Source: Clostridiales bacterium
GTDB lineage: Bacteria > Bacillota > Clostridia > Christensenellales > Borkfalkiaceae
Assembly: GCA_022508285.1 (NCBI GenBank)
Contig: JAFLVN010000002.1
Location: 1-64,000, forward strand
Direction: 5' to 3'
DNA length: 64,000 nt
Shown: piece by piece, positions 7,847 to 16,082 of the stretch
How positions within the stretch are numbered: the first letter of the stretch is position 1
Layout of the letters: the number at the start of each line of letters is the position of its first letter
Program-made: the position numbers and the translations under genes
Notes under the pieces: model-generated
The model's database searches: none
What the model saw: only the letters and a program-made list of their open reading frames with translations
Told to the model about the DNA's origin: nothing

Positions 7847-9109
7847 CTAGGTATTATCTGTTAATTCAATTTCGGGTTGCAAAAGGGTTACACGTTTCTG
7901 CGCAAGATATTTATCGCTTCTTAGCTTGACACGTTTTACAAAGCCCGCACGGTTTATGACGAGATAACCCTCGCTTGTAAGTCCGTCTCTACCCTCACGG
8001 ACAAGCCCGGGGTCGGAGCAATACTCCTCTTCCGCCGGAACCGAACCCGTAACTACGCTTTCAATTGAATATTTTGCGCCGTCGTTTTTGCCGTAAAGCT
8101 CGAATGTGACCGTGCCGCCCTGCGTGCGGGAGCGGATATACACGGGCGAGCCTGACGGGTTTGAAAATTTTAAATCGCATGAAGTACCGCTGACCATGGC
8201 GTCTCTCGAAGGGTCGACGTAGCCGACGGAAAGGCTGTGCGGGTGGTATTCGGTAACGGTCATACCGGAAAGGAGTGCGGCGTTGTATAGCGTTGTACTT
8301 ACCTGGCATACGCCGCCGCCGACGCCGTCGGTATACTCGCCGTTTTCGATTATTTTTGCGGGCAAAAATCCGCGCTCTGAAAGTCTTGCCCCCACAGTAT
8401 CATTGAACGAAAGAGTTTTTCCGCTTCCCAAAACTACTCCGTTGAGCTTTGCGGCGGCAAGGCGTATATTGCTTGAACGGTTGATATTAGAGCTGTCGAA
8501 AGAGGTTGTGAAGCGACCCAAAAGTTTTGTGTCCGACTTAACGGAATCAACGGTTTTCTTGCGGAACACTGTGAGATATTTTACGGTGACGGGCTCAAAT
8601 CCGCCCTGTAATGAGGTTTGAATATCTGCTTTAAGGCGGGTAAAATCCACCTGTCTGCCGTCGTTGCCGTCACGGTACACAAACGGTTCGCCGTAGCTTT
8701 TAAATTCGGCGTACGGCTCTACCTTTTCTACGCTTTCATCGGCACATATTGCCGCAGTAATCTCATCAAGACCGCATAGGTAATAAGTAATTTTTGCAGT
8801 ATAACTGCCGCCTCGCTTTGCCGATTTAAGCACGTTGCGCAGGTTGTCTTTATAGGATATTTCGGGATACGTATAGGAATACTCTTTCTCGTCGGCTATA
8901 ATTTTTAATGTCTTTTCTTTCAGCTCTTCCTCGATTTTTGTGCGTAAGGTTTTTACGGCGGCCTGCACGCTCATTCCGCCTACACTCTCTCCGTTTATAG
9001 TAACCCCCTTGGGCACTGCCGCCGTAAAGCCGCACAAACAAAAAATAAAGCCCGCCAATACGGCGGACAAACAAAGGAGCATATTGAGTTTTTTAAAAAA
9101 TTTTACCAA
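7847..9109 (-). CDS. VanW-family cell-wall protein with N-terminal anchor
   Basis: A 420-aa exported protein. Residues 8-32 form one hydrophobic segment (signal anchor). Residues about 35-190 resemble the peptidoglycan-binding-like region (PG_binding_4) that precedes VanW domains in YoaR-type proteins. The VanW domain (about 200-335) carries FNDTVGARLSERGF and GVGGGVCQVSTTLYNAALLSG, with the conserved Cys and the HPHS motif. The function of VanW domains is not established; despite the name, most have nothing to do with vancomycin resistance. The start is TTG (9107-9109), preceded by GGGAG at good spacing. It lies downstream of recF on the same strand. Confidence 0.88.
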   Translation of the reverse strand: MVKFFKKLNMLLCLSAVLAGFIFCLCGFTAAVPKGVTINGESVGGMSVQAAVKTLRTKIEEELKEKTLKIIADEKEYSYTYPEISYKDNLRNVLKSAKRGGSYTAKITYYLCGLDEITAAICADESVEKVEPYAEFKSYGEPFVYRDGNDGRQVDFTRLKADIQTSLQGGFEPVTVKYLTVFRKKTVDSVKSDTKLLGRFTTSFDSSNINRSSNIRLAAAKLNGVVLGSGKTLSFNDTVGARLSERGFLPAKIIENGEYTDGVGGGVCQVSTTLYNAALLSGMTVTEYHPHSLSVGYVDPSRDAMVSGTSCDLKFSNPSGSPVYIRSRTQGGTVTFELYGKNDGAKYSIESVVTGSVPAEEEYCSDPGLVREGRDGLTSEGYLVINRAGFVKRVKLRSDKYLAQKRVTLLQPEIELTDNT

Positions 9110-9174
9110 AAGTGTACTCCCTTAAGTATTCCGTCTCAAAGATAGTATGTTACAAAATACACTCTTATATTCCG

Positions 9175-10260
9175 TTATCTTTTTACCTTGCCCCCCTCTA
9201 TTCTTATCTTGTTTGTTTCAAGTCCGTATAATACCCGCTCGGCGTGGGTGCAGGTTAAAATTGTTTGCAGGTTTTTAGTGAGCTCGACAAGCTTTTTGCG
9301 GCGGGGCAAATCCAGCTCGCTCATCACGTCGTCCAAAACGAGTACGGGATATTCGCCCGAGAGCTCCTTGAATATTTCCACTTCGGCAAGCTTTATCGAG
9401 AGCGCCGCCGTTCTCGTTTGCCCCTGCGAGGCATAGGATTTCGCATCGACGCCGTCAATCTCTATGTCGATATCGTCGCGGTGAGGTCCCGAAGCGGTGT
9501 AGCCGAGACGGATATCCCTGTCGTAGTTGTTTGAAAGCTCGCTGAAAAGTTTTGTTTTTAATTCTTCCTCACTGCCCTTGTACTTTTTGTCGGGAGCGAT
9601 TTTAAGGGTTTCCCCGCCGTCGGTGAGCTTTAAATGGATATCGGCGGCGAGCGGAGCGAGTTGCTCGATGAAATCGGCTCTGCGGCGGGCTACCGTTGCC
9701 GCATATTTACACAGCTCCTCGTCCCATACGGGCAGCGAATCGTATACCGTGTTAAGATTTTTGTCTTTTAAGAGGTTGTTGCGTTGCTCCAAAATTCTGT
9801 TGTAGCGCACGAGCGCAACGTAGTACGGACGGGAAAGTTGGGATATGGAAACGTTTAAAAAGCGCCGCCTCTCGTCCGGACCGTCCTGAATGAGCCGCAA
9901 CTCGTGCGGGGAGAAAAATACTGAGTAAAGATTGCCGAGTATATCGGCGTTACGCATAATTTTATTGCCGTTTACCTTTATTTCCCTTCCGCTTTCGGTT
10001 ATCTTTGCGTATATCTCTATATTGCCGTACCTACCCTCCGCATTGGCGCAGATTTCGGCAGACTCTTCGCCGTGGCGGATTAGTTGTTTATCCCGCTTTG
10101 CCCTCGGCGAAGTGCCGGTACAAAGGTAATACACAGCCTCCGCACAGTTGGTTTTTCCCTGTGCGTTTCTGCCATAAACGACGTTGAGCCCGTCGGTAAA
10201 ATCCATGCTCTCGTCGGCATAATTTCTGAAATTTTTTAAAATTAAATTTTTTATCCGCAT
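9175..10260 (-). CDS. recF: DNA replication and repair protein RecF
   Basis: A 361-aa SMC/Rad50-like ATPase that loads RecA at gaps. The P-loop GRNAQGKTN is at residues 30-38 after the typical MRIKNLILKNFRNY start. GPHRDDI, SQGQTRTAALSIKLAE (signature) and PVLVLDDVMSELD (Walker B) follow. The length is normal. It is divergent from dnaA, separated by 115 bp; the dnaN gene usually between them is absent here. No SD is obvious. Confidence 0.96.
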   Translation of the reverse strand: MRIKNLILKNFRNYADESMDFTDGLNVVYGRNAQGKTNCAEAVYYLCTGTSPRAKRDKQLIRHGEESAEICANAEGRYGNIEIYAKITESGREIKVNGNKIMRNADILGNLYSVFFSPHELRLIQDGPDERRRFLNVSISQLSRPYYVALVRYNRILEQRNNLLKDKNLNTVYDSLPVWDEELCKYAATVARRRADFIEQLAPLAADIHLKLTDGGETLKIAPDKKYKGSEEELKTKLFSELSNNYDRDIRLGYTASGPHRDDIDIEIDGVDAKSYASQGQTRTAALSIKLAEVEIFKELSGEYPVLVLDDVMSELDLPRRKKLVELTKNLQTILTCTHAERVLYGLETNKIRIEGGKVKR

Positions 10261-10375
10261 TTTTTAGTCAAAATACTTTATTTTAATCGGTTTTTGTATT
10301 ATAATTGTGTACAAGCATTGTCACTATATTATTATACCAGAAAAAAATAAAAACTCAAAGGATATTTAACCCGTT
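10261..10375. promoter_or_regulatory. recF-dnaA divergent intergenic region
   Basis: An AT-rich 115-bp spacer that must contain the promoters of both genes. One near-DnaA-box, TTGTACACA on the minus strand (10306-10314), differs from TTATNCACA at one position. It could allow DnaA autoregulation. A possible dnaA promoter is TTGTGT, 16 bases, TATTAT (10305-10332). No box cluster or AT-rich repeat array typical of an origin was seen. Confidence 0.4.
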
Positions 10376-11725
10376 ATGGTAGAAAAGGGAAACTTTGACT
10401 TTATTTATAACCCGATAAAGGAAAAGATGCAGGAGCTGGTCACCCCCATCAACTACATCACCTACATAGAAAAACTTGTACCCGTTGCGATAGACGGCAG
10501 ATTTATTGTGCTGGAAACGCCTACGGAGAGTTTTGCAAAATACATAACGGGCACGCTTGCCGAAAAGATGCGGGAGGCAATTATAAAGGCTGACGTCGGA
10601 ATTGTGGACTTCCGACTCAAAGTTGAGGGAAGCGACGGCTACGCCTATAACTCTCCCGACGAGGATGCCGAAGTTACCCCTCCCACTAACGTAGATAAAA
10701 AATATTCGTTCGAGAGCTTTGTTGTCGGTGGGAACAGTGAATTTGTATATCATGCGGCGTTGGCGGTTGCGAACGACCCAGCCGGCACATATAACCCCCT
10801 GTTTATTTACGGCGGAACTGGTCTTGGAAAAACACACATTTTGCAGGCGATTGCAAACAAGATTGTTGCGGACAAGCCCAATTTGAAGGTTATTTACGTT
10901 ACGTGCGAGCAGTTTGTAAACGAGATAATCGACACAATGTTCACAAGCCGCGGACCGGACGCACGTGACAAGAGCAGTAAACTCAGACAGCACTACCGCA
11001 GTGCAGACGTGCTGATTGTAGACGATATTCAGTTTATAGAGAATAAAAAAGCCGTTCAGGAAGAGTTTTTCCACACCTTTAACGAACTCGTTTCAAAGGG
11101 AAAACAGATTGTAATTTCTTCCGATCACCCCCCCAAGGAGCTGACGGCGCTCGAAGAGAGGCTTAAAACGAGGTTCTCGGGCGGACTTATGTACGACATA
11201 ACGCCCCCCGACTTCGAGACCAAGATTGCCATATTGAAGAGAAAGGCGTTTGAAAAGAAATGCTTAGTTCCCGACGACGTTTTAACCTTCCTTGCGCAAG
11301 ACTCGGGCGACGACGTGAGAACGCTCGAGGGCAGACTGACAAAGGTAATTTTTGCGTCACGGTTGCACGAAGAGCCAATAACCGTAACCCTTGCGAAGAG
11401 CGCTTTAAACGAAGCGGTGTCCGAGGGTAAGGAGGAAATAACTTCGGCAAGCATAATTTCGGCGGTGACGGCGTATTACAGAATTTCAAAAGCCGACCTT
11501 ATCGGAAAAAGCAAAAAACAGGAGATTGTTATACCGAGACAGATTTGCTGCTATCTTATGTGCGAACTGCTCTCCCTCCCCCTCATTTCGATAGGCAAGG
11601 AGATGGGAGGGCGCGACCATACGACTATTTTGTATTCGCGCGACAGGGTAGATGAAATGTGCCACGTGAACGACAAGATTGCTAAAGACGTAGACGATAT
11701 TAAAAATATAATTTTAAAGAAATAA
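10376..11725 (+). CDS. dnaA: Chromosomal replication initiator DnaA
   Basis: A 449-aa AAA+ initiator that unwinds the origin. Domain I covers about residues 1-80 and a short linker 85-108. AAA+ domain III has Walker A GGTGLGKTH (146-154), Walker B VLIVDDIQF, and sensor sequences. The C-terminal domain IV ends with the DNA-binding signature GRDHTTILYSRD. The ATG is preceded by a modest AAAGGA at about 12 bp. A hairpin terminator follows at 11727, only 6 bases before the next gene. Confidence 0.97.
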   Translation: MVEKGNFDFIYNPIKEKMQELVTPINYITYIEKLVPVAIDGRFIVLETPTESFAKYITGTLAEKMREAIIKADVGIVDFRLKVEGSDGYAYNSPDEDAEVTPPTNVDKKYSFESFVVGGNSEFVYHAALAVANDPAGTYNPLFIYGGTGLGKTHILQAIANKIVADKPNLKVIYVTCEQFVNEIIDTMFTSRGPDARDKSSKLRQHYRSADVLIVDDIQFIENKKAVQEEFFHTFNELVSKGKQIVISSDHPPKELTALEERLKTRFSGGLMYDITPPDFETKIAILKRKAFEKKCLVPDDVLTFLAQDSGDDVRTLEGRLTKVIFASRLHEEPITVTLAKSALNEAVSEGKEEITSASIISAVTAYYRISKADLIGKSKKQEIVIPRQICCYLMCELLSLPLISIGKEMGGRDHTTILYSRDRVDEMCHVNDKIAKDVDDIKNIILKK

Positions 11726-11726
11726 G

Positions 11727-11760
11727 TTATTGCCCGTTCATTGCGGGCAATAATAATTTT
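11727..11760 (+). terminator. Intrinsic terminator between dnaA and mnmG
   Basis: A perfect 10-bp stem TTATTGCCCG / CGGGCAATAA (11727-11736, 11744-11753) is followed by TAATTTT. It ends only 5 bases before the mnmG ATG, so it occupies the space where an SD would be. Confidence 0.75.
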
Positions 11761-11765
11761 GCGAT

Positions 11766-13625
11766 ATGTTGAGTTTTTCGGAAGGAAAATTTGATATTGT
11801 TGTAGTAGGCGCAGGTCATGCAGGTTGCGAGGCTGCGCTCGCTTCTGCACGCCTCGGACTCAAAACGGCAATGCTTACTTTAAATCTCGACAGTATTGCT
11901 TTTATGGCGTGCAACCCTTCGATAGGCGGCACGGCTAAGGGACACCTTGTGCGGGAAATTGACGCTCTCGGCGGGCAGATGGCAATAAACGCCGATATCA
12001 CCGCACTGCAGATTCGCATGCTCAACGAGGGCAAGGGCGAGGCGGTGCAGTGCCTCAGGGCACAGTGCGACAAAAACGCCTACCACAGAGAGATGAAGCG
12101 CACTTTGGAAAACTGCCAAAACCTGCGGATAATTCAGGGTGAAGCGGTTGAAATTCTGACCGAAAACGGCAAGGCGTGCGGAGTTTTGACAGACTACGGC
12201 GGCATTTTGGAGTGCAAAGCCGTTGTGATTGCGACGGGCGTTTATCTCAACGCCGAAACGGTGACGGGTGACATACGAAAAAAGAGCGGACCGAGCGGCT
12301 TTGCCCCAGCAAACAGACTTACGGAAAGTTTAATTAAACTCGGCTTTTCAGTGCGCCGCTTTAAGACGGGCACTCCCGCCCGCCTCGACGGACGGACTAT
12401 AAACTTTGAAAAGTGCGCAAAGCAGAACGGCGAGGACGTGCCGGCATTTTCATTTTTGCACGAGCAAAGCCCCGAAAACAAGTGCCACTGTTATATAACC
12501 TATACCAACGGCGACACGCATAAAATTATACTCGATAATCTTGACCGCTCCCCCCTATACAACGGCGAAATTACGAGTGCGGGTCCGAGATATTGCCCCT
12601 CGGTTGAAACAAAGGTTGTACGCTTTGCCGACAAGGAAAGGCATCAGATTTTCCTTGAGCCAGAGGGTGCGGACACCAACGAAATTTACGTGCAGGGCAT
12701 GTCCACCTCTATGCCGCACGATATCCAGATTGAAATGTACCGCTCGGTGGAAGGACTTGAAAATTGCGACATAATGCGGTACGCATACGCCATTGAATAC
12801 GACTGCATAGATACTTTGGATATCTACCCCACTCTCGAATTTAAAAAGGTTGAGGGCATTTACACGGCGGGGCAGATAAACGGCACTTCGGGTTACGAGG
12901 AAGCCGCCGCACAGGGTTTGATTGCGGGAATTAACGCCGCTTTTAAAATTATGGGCAATGAACCGCTCGTTTTAGGGCGGGACGAGGCGTATATAGGCGT
13001 ACTGATTGACGACCTCGTTACAAAGGGCACGGACGAGCCGTACAGAATGATGACTTCGAGAGCCGAACACTCGCTTTCTTTACGGCAGGACACGGCGGAC
13101 TTCCGCTTATCTCCCAAAATTATGGGCACTCCCCTATTCACCGAGGAGCGGGGTAGAATGTACTTTATGCGCAAGGCGTGGTACGAGGATATTTTAAGCC
13201 GCATTGACGAAAAGCCCGAAACCAAAGCGTGTGCGGAATTTATAAAAGAGTACAATATCGTGGGCACGGCGACAAGATTAACTTATGCCGATCTCATCCG
13301 CAGAGGCGCAAAAATTAAGGATATACAGCACTTTTTCGGAATTTTAGCTGACGCACCGCAAGAGCTTGTAAAGTCTGCGGAAGCAACCGTCAAATACGAA
13401 GGATACTTAAAAAAGAGCGCACAACAGATTGAACGGGCAAAAAAGCTTGAAGAAAAAAAGTTGCCTCCAGACATAAATTATTCTGAAATAGGCGGTCTGC
13501 GCCTTGAAGCCCGGGAAAAGCTGGAGCGTGTGCGTCCCCTCACCCTCGGTCAGGCCGGCAGAATTTCGGGTGTCAACCCCGCAGATATTACCGTTTTAAT
13601 GGTTTGGTTGGCTACAAGAAAATAA
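11766..13625 (+). CDS. mnmG: tRNA uridine-5-carboxymethylaminomethyl modification enzyme MnmG (GidA)
   Basis: A 619-aa FAD enzyme that, with MnmE, modifies wobble uridine 34 of tRNAs. The N-terminal Rossmann motif VVVGAGHAGCEAA (about 13-25) is followed by CNPSIGGTAKGHLVREIDALGG, GTPARLDGRTINF and RMMTSRAEHSLSLRQDTADFRL, all hallmark GidA sequences. The C-terminal helical domain includes PPDINYSEIGGL. The length is standard. mnmE is not in the window. There is no SD and the ATG lies just after the dnaA terminator. AATAAT within the terminator arm could act as a -10, giving a very short or absent leader. Confidence 0.96.
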   Translation: MLSFSEGKFDIVVVGAGHAGCEAALASARLGLKTAMLTLNLDSIAFMACNPSIGGTAKGHLVREIDALGGQMAINADITALQIRMLNEGKGEAVQCLRAQCDKNAYHREMKRTLENCQNLRIIQGEAVEILTENGKACGVLTDYGGILECKAVVIATGVYLNAETVTGDIRKKSGPSGFAPANRLTESLIKLGFSVRRFKTGTPARLDGRTINFEKCAKQNGEDVPAFSFLHEQSPENKCHCYITYTNGDTHKIILDNLDRSPLYNGEITSAGPRYCPSVETKVVRFADKERHQIFLEPEGADTNEIYVQGMSTSMPHDIQIEMYRSVEGLENCDIMRYAYAIEYDCIDTLDIYPTLEFKKVEGIYTAGQINGTSGYEEAAAQGLIAGINAAFKIMGNEPLVLGRDEAYIGVLIDDLVTKGTDEPYRMMTSRAEHSLSLRQDTADFRLSPKIMGTPLFTEERGRMYFMRKAWYEDILSRIDEKPETKACAEFIKEYNIVGTATRLTYADLIRRGAKIKDIQHFFGILADAPQELVKSAEATVKYEGYLKKSAQQIERAKKLEEKKLPPDINYSEIGGLRLEAREKLERVRPLTLGQAGRISGVNPADITVLMVWLATRK

Positions 13626-13641
13626 TTAAAATATATATAAT

Positions 13642-13685
13642 TTGACAATATAACAAGAAATATTCAAAATGAGCGGCTGTACAAT
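13642..13685 (+). promoter_or_regulatory. Candidate spoIIE promoter with 0A-box-like site
   Basis: A -10-like TACAAT (13680-13685) lies exactly 6 bases before the spoIIE ATG. No good -35 is found 17 bases upstream. A TTTGACA (13641-13647), one mismatch from the reverse 0A box TTCGACA, lies further up. In B. subtilis spoIIE is Spo0A-activated with unusual spacing, so the arrangement is plausible but unproven. Confidence 0.4.
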
Positions 13686-13691
13686 TAGTGC

Positions 13692-15959
13692 ATGCCGCTT
13701 AAAATTAATTTTAAAAGTGTATTAATGTACGCCGCATATGCTGCGGCTATGATTTTAATAAATTTAGCGCTGCCAGAAGTTCCGCTGACAATCGGGCTGT
13801 GTTTTTCGATGCTGCTGTGCGGAACGAATATAATTGCCACCCCACTTCTTTTTGCCGCCGCCTCGGTTGTTTATCTGAATTATATATGCAGCTTGCTTGC
13901 AATATTCGAAGGTGCGTTTTTGGCGATTATCGTTTTTCTGTATAGAAAAACCGAACGCAAGCTGAAGTTTGAAGCCATTATATATCTTGTAATAGCGCTT
14001 GCGCCCTACGTAATTTTTTTGCCCTGGACAGGGTTCGGGGCAATGACAAAAATAAGTCCGTATATAATTAAAATTATTGCCGCCGTAATTACTGTTATAT
14101 TTACATTTTTCTGTTTTAAAAGCGTGTATGCTTTACTTTTCCGCCTGTACCGTTGCAGACTAAGAGAAGACGAATACGTGTATATTTCCGTCCTGTTTAC
14201 GGCAATCGGGGCGGGGCTTTTCTCGCTTGCGGGCGAGACGTTCTATTTATGTTGTTTTGCGGCGGCGATGGTCTTTTTCACAAGGCTTGCCCGTTCGCCA
14301 GTGACGATTATAATTGCGCTCGTATGCGCACTTCCGCATGCAATCGTTAATCTCGATTTACAGCCGCTTACGGCGTATGCGGTAATTGCTACGGCGGCTC
14401 TGCTGTTTGTTAATGCGGGCAGGTTCGCCCCCTCTGTAATCGTTGCCGCAGTCACCGCAGGATATATGTATCTGCAGGGCTGTTTCGATTGCGCTATACC
14501 TTTGATAATCATTTATTCAATTCTGCTGTTCCTTGCGTGCGCACTGCCTTCTATCCCCCCAAACCAAAAACTGAAACAGCTTAAGCTGAGGCTTGAGTGT
14601 GCGCTTGTGCTCGAAGGGACAGCCGTTATGCGTACTCGCAGACGCACTGGCGACAGACTTTTCAGAATTTCGGAGCTGTTCCGTGAAATAGAGTGCGCTT
14701 TTTTGGCTTTGGACGAGGGCGTTGACGACGTTGCGGCGAGAGAGCGCATGCTCATTCAGCTCAAAGACAGGTGCTGTTTGAACTGCGAGCGGGCAAGTAA
14801 GTGTCAGAAAACTGCCGTTTACACAGGGTTCAGGCGGCTGATTGACTCGGGCTGTATGAAGGGCAGAGTCAACCTTATCGACCTGCCGTCAGAAGTGACT
14901 TCGGTGTGTATATCTGCTTCCGAAGTGATGAATCAACTCAATTACATACTCAACGAATACAGGCGGTTTATCGCCGAAAGCGAAAATGCACAGTCGGGCA
15001 GAAAGCTCCTTGCCGATCAGGCGCACGGCGTTGCCGAGGTTATGAAGGGCTGTGCTGTGGATTTATCGAGGACTGTAGGGGAGCATACCGACAGCGAGGA
15101 GCAGCTTAAAAAAGCGTTTGCGGCACACGGAATTTCATGCCCAGAGGTACAGATTGACGAACAGTACGGAGAAATTACCGTTGTGACGTGCGGGAAATTC
15201 AACGCAAAAAATATGTGTGGTATTTTGGAAAAGTCGCTCGGCAGGCGGTACGTACTCAAAGATAAGCTTGCCTACGACAGCCAAAAAATTTGCCTTATAT
15301 TCACCTCTCCCCCCAAGCTCGATGCGGCGTTCGGCGTTGCATACGCCGTAAAAAAGGGCGAAAAGGTTTCGGGGGACACGCACTCGGTTATCCGTATTAA
15401 CGAGCACTCCTTTTTAATGGCTCTATCCGACGGAATGGGCAGCGGCGTATACGCACGCAAGGTCAGCGAGGCGGCAATTTCGTTAATTGAAGCGTTTTAC
15501 CGGGCCGAGATGCCTGAGGATACCGTGTTGAGAACTATAAATAAGTTGCTCTCTTTCAACCGGGACGAGCGGTTCACCTGCATAGATATCGTTGCCGTGA
15601 ACCTTGAAACGGGGCGTGCGGACTTCGTTAAAATAGGTTCGCCTGCGGGGATTATTGTACGGGAAGGCGAGATTAAGGTGCTTGAAAGCACTTCCCTCCC
15701 CCTCGGCATACTTGACACATTGAAGCCGACCGTGTGCAGTGAAGTTTTAAAGAGCGGAGATATTGTGGTGTTTATGAGCGACGGAATAACCTCCGCCTTT
15801 TCATCCGCCACCGAGCTCTACGAATTTTTGCAGGGGCTGAAGCCCTTAAATCCGCAGAGCCTTGCCGACAAAATTTTAGCCGCCGCACTCGACAAAGCGG
15901 GGCATACTGCAACAGACGATATGACCGTCGTGTGTACAAGGCTATTTGATAATGGTTAA
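13692..15959 (+). CDS. spoIIE: Stage II sporulation protein E (membrane PP2C-type phosphatase)
   Basis: A 755-aa protein. Residues about 10-295 form a polytopic membrane domain of roughly ten hydrophobic segments. A central cytoplasmic region contains the Cys cluster RCCLNCERASKC (about 357-368), typical of SpoIIE. The C-terminal PP2C phosphatase domain (about 560-755) has ALSDGMGSG, FTCIDIVAVNLETG, KIGSPAG, DIVVFMSDGITSAF and DDMTVV, with metal-binding Asp residues. In B. subtilis SpoIIE dephosphorylates SpoIIAA to release sigma F in the forespore and acts at the polar septum. Its presence argues that the organism sporulates. No SD precedes the ATG; a TACAAT sits 6 bases upstream. Confidence 0.93.
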   Translation: MPLKINFKSVLMYAAYAAAMILINLALPEVPLTIGLCFSMLLCGTNIIATPLLFAAASVVYLNYICSLLAIFEGAFLAIIVFLYRKTERKLKFEAIIYLVIALAPYVIFLPWTGFGAMTKISPYIIKIIAAVITVIFTFFCFKSVYALLFRLYRCRLREDEYVYISVLFTAIGAGLFSLAGETFYLCCFAAAMVFFTRLARSPVTIIIALVCALPHAIVNLDLQPLTAYAVIATAALLFVNAGRFAPSVIVAAVTAGYMYLQGCFDCAIPLIIIYSILLFLACALPSIPPNQKLKQLKLRLECALVLEGTAVMRTRRRTGDRLFRISELFREIECAFLALDEGVDDVAARERMLIQLKDRCCLNCERASKCQKTAVYTGFRRLIDSGCMKGRVNLIDLPSEVTSVCISASEVMNQLNYILNEYRRFIAESENAQSGRKLLADQAHGVAEVMKGCAVDLSRTVGEHTDSEEQLKKAFAAHGISCPEVQIDEQYGEITVVTCGKFNAKNMCGILEKSLGRRYVLKDKLAYDSQKICLIFTSPPKLDAAFGVAYAVKKGEKVSGDTHSVIRINEHSFLMALSDGMGSGVYARKVSEAAISLIEAFYRAEMPEDTVLRTINKLLSFNRDERFTCIDIVAVNLETGRADFVKIGSPAGIIVREGEIKVLESTSLPLGILDTLKPTVCSEVLKSGDIVVFMSDGITSAFSSATELYEFLQGLKPLNPQSLADKILAAALDKAGHTATDDMTVVCTRLFDNG

Positions 15960-15980
15960 TAATTATCAATATAGAAAATC

Positions 15981-16016
15981 GGCGGGTGCGAAATTTTTCG
16001 CACCCGCCGCTCTTTG
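15981..16016 (+). terminator. Intrinsic terminator (spoIIE / malQ, bidirectional)
   Basis: A 13-bp perfect stem GGCGGGTGCGAAA / TTTCGCACCCGCC (15981-15993, 15996-16008) is followed by a T-rich stretch. It lies between the convergent spoIIE and malQ genes. Confidence 0.8.
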
Positions 16017-16046
16017 TTGTTTACTGCTTTAATTATTAAAAAGTGA

Positions 16047-16082
16047 TAAATTGCAGAGATTGCGACGCATATATGCAATTTA
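16047..16082 (+). repeat. Internally deleted 36-bp copy of the covarying element (copy 6)
   Basis: The terminal inverted repeat is TAAATTGCA / TGCAATTTA (16047-16055, 16074-16082). It keeps the left block GCAGAGAT and the right block TGCGA..TATATGCAATT of copy 4 but lacks about 85 bp of the middle. The right end contains the malQ stop (TTA at 16080-16082), the same placement as the full copies. Confidence 0.7.

Noticed and set aside
7847..9109. VanW-type gene as a vancomycin resistance gene
   Set aside because: There is no vanA/B ligase or vanH/X nearby. VanW domains occur widely in Clostridia cell-wall proteins unrelated to resistance.
10261..10375. Replication origin between recF and dnaA
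   Set aside because: Only one near-DnaA box and no AT-rich repeat unit were found; not enough to call oriC.
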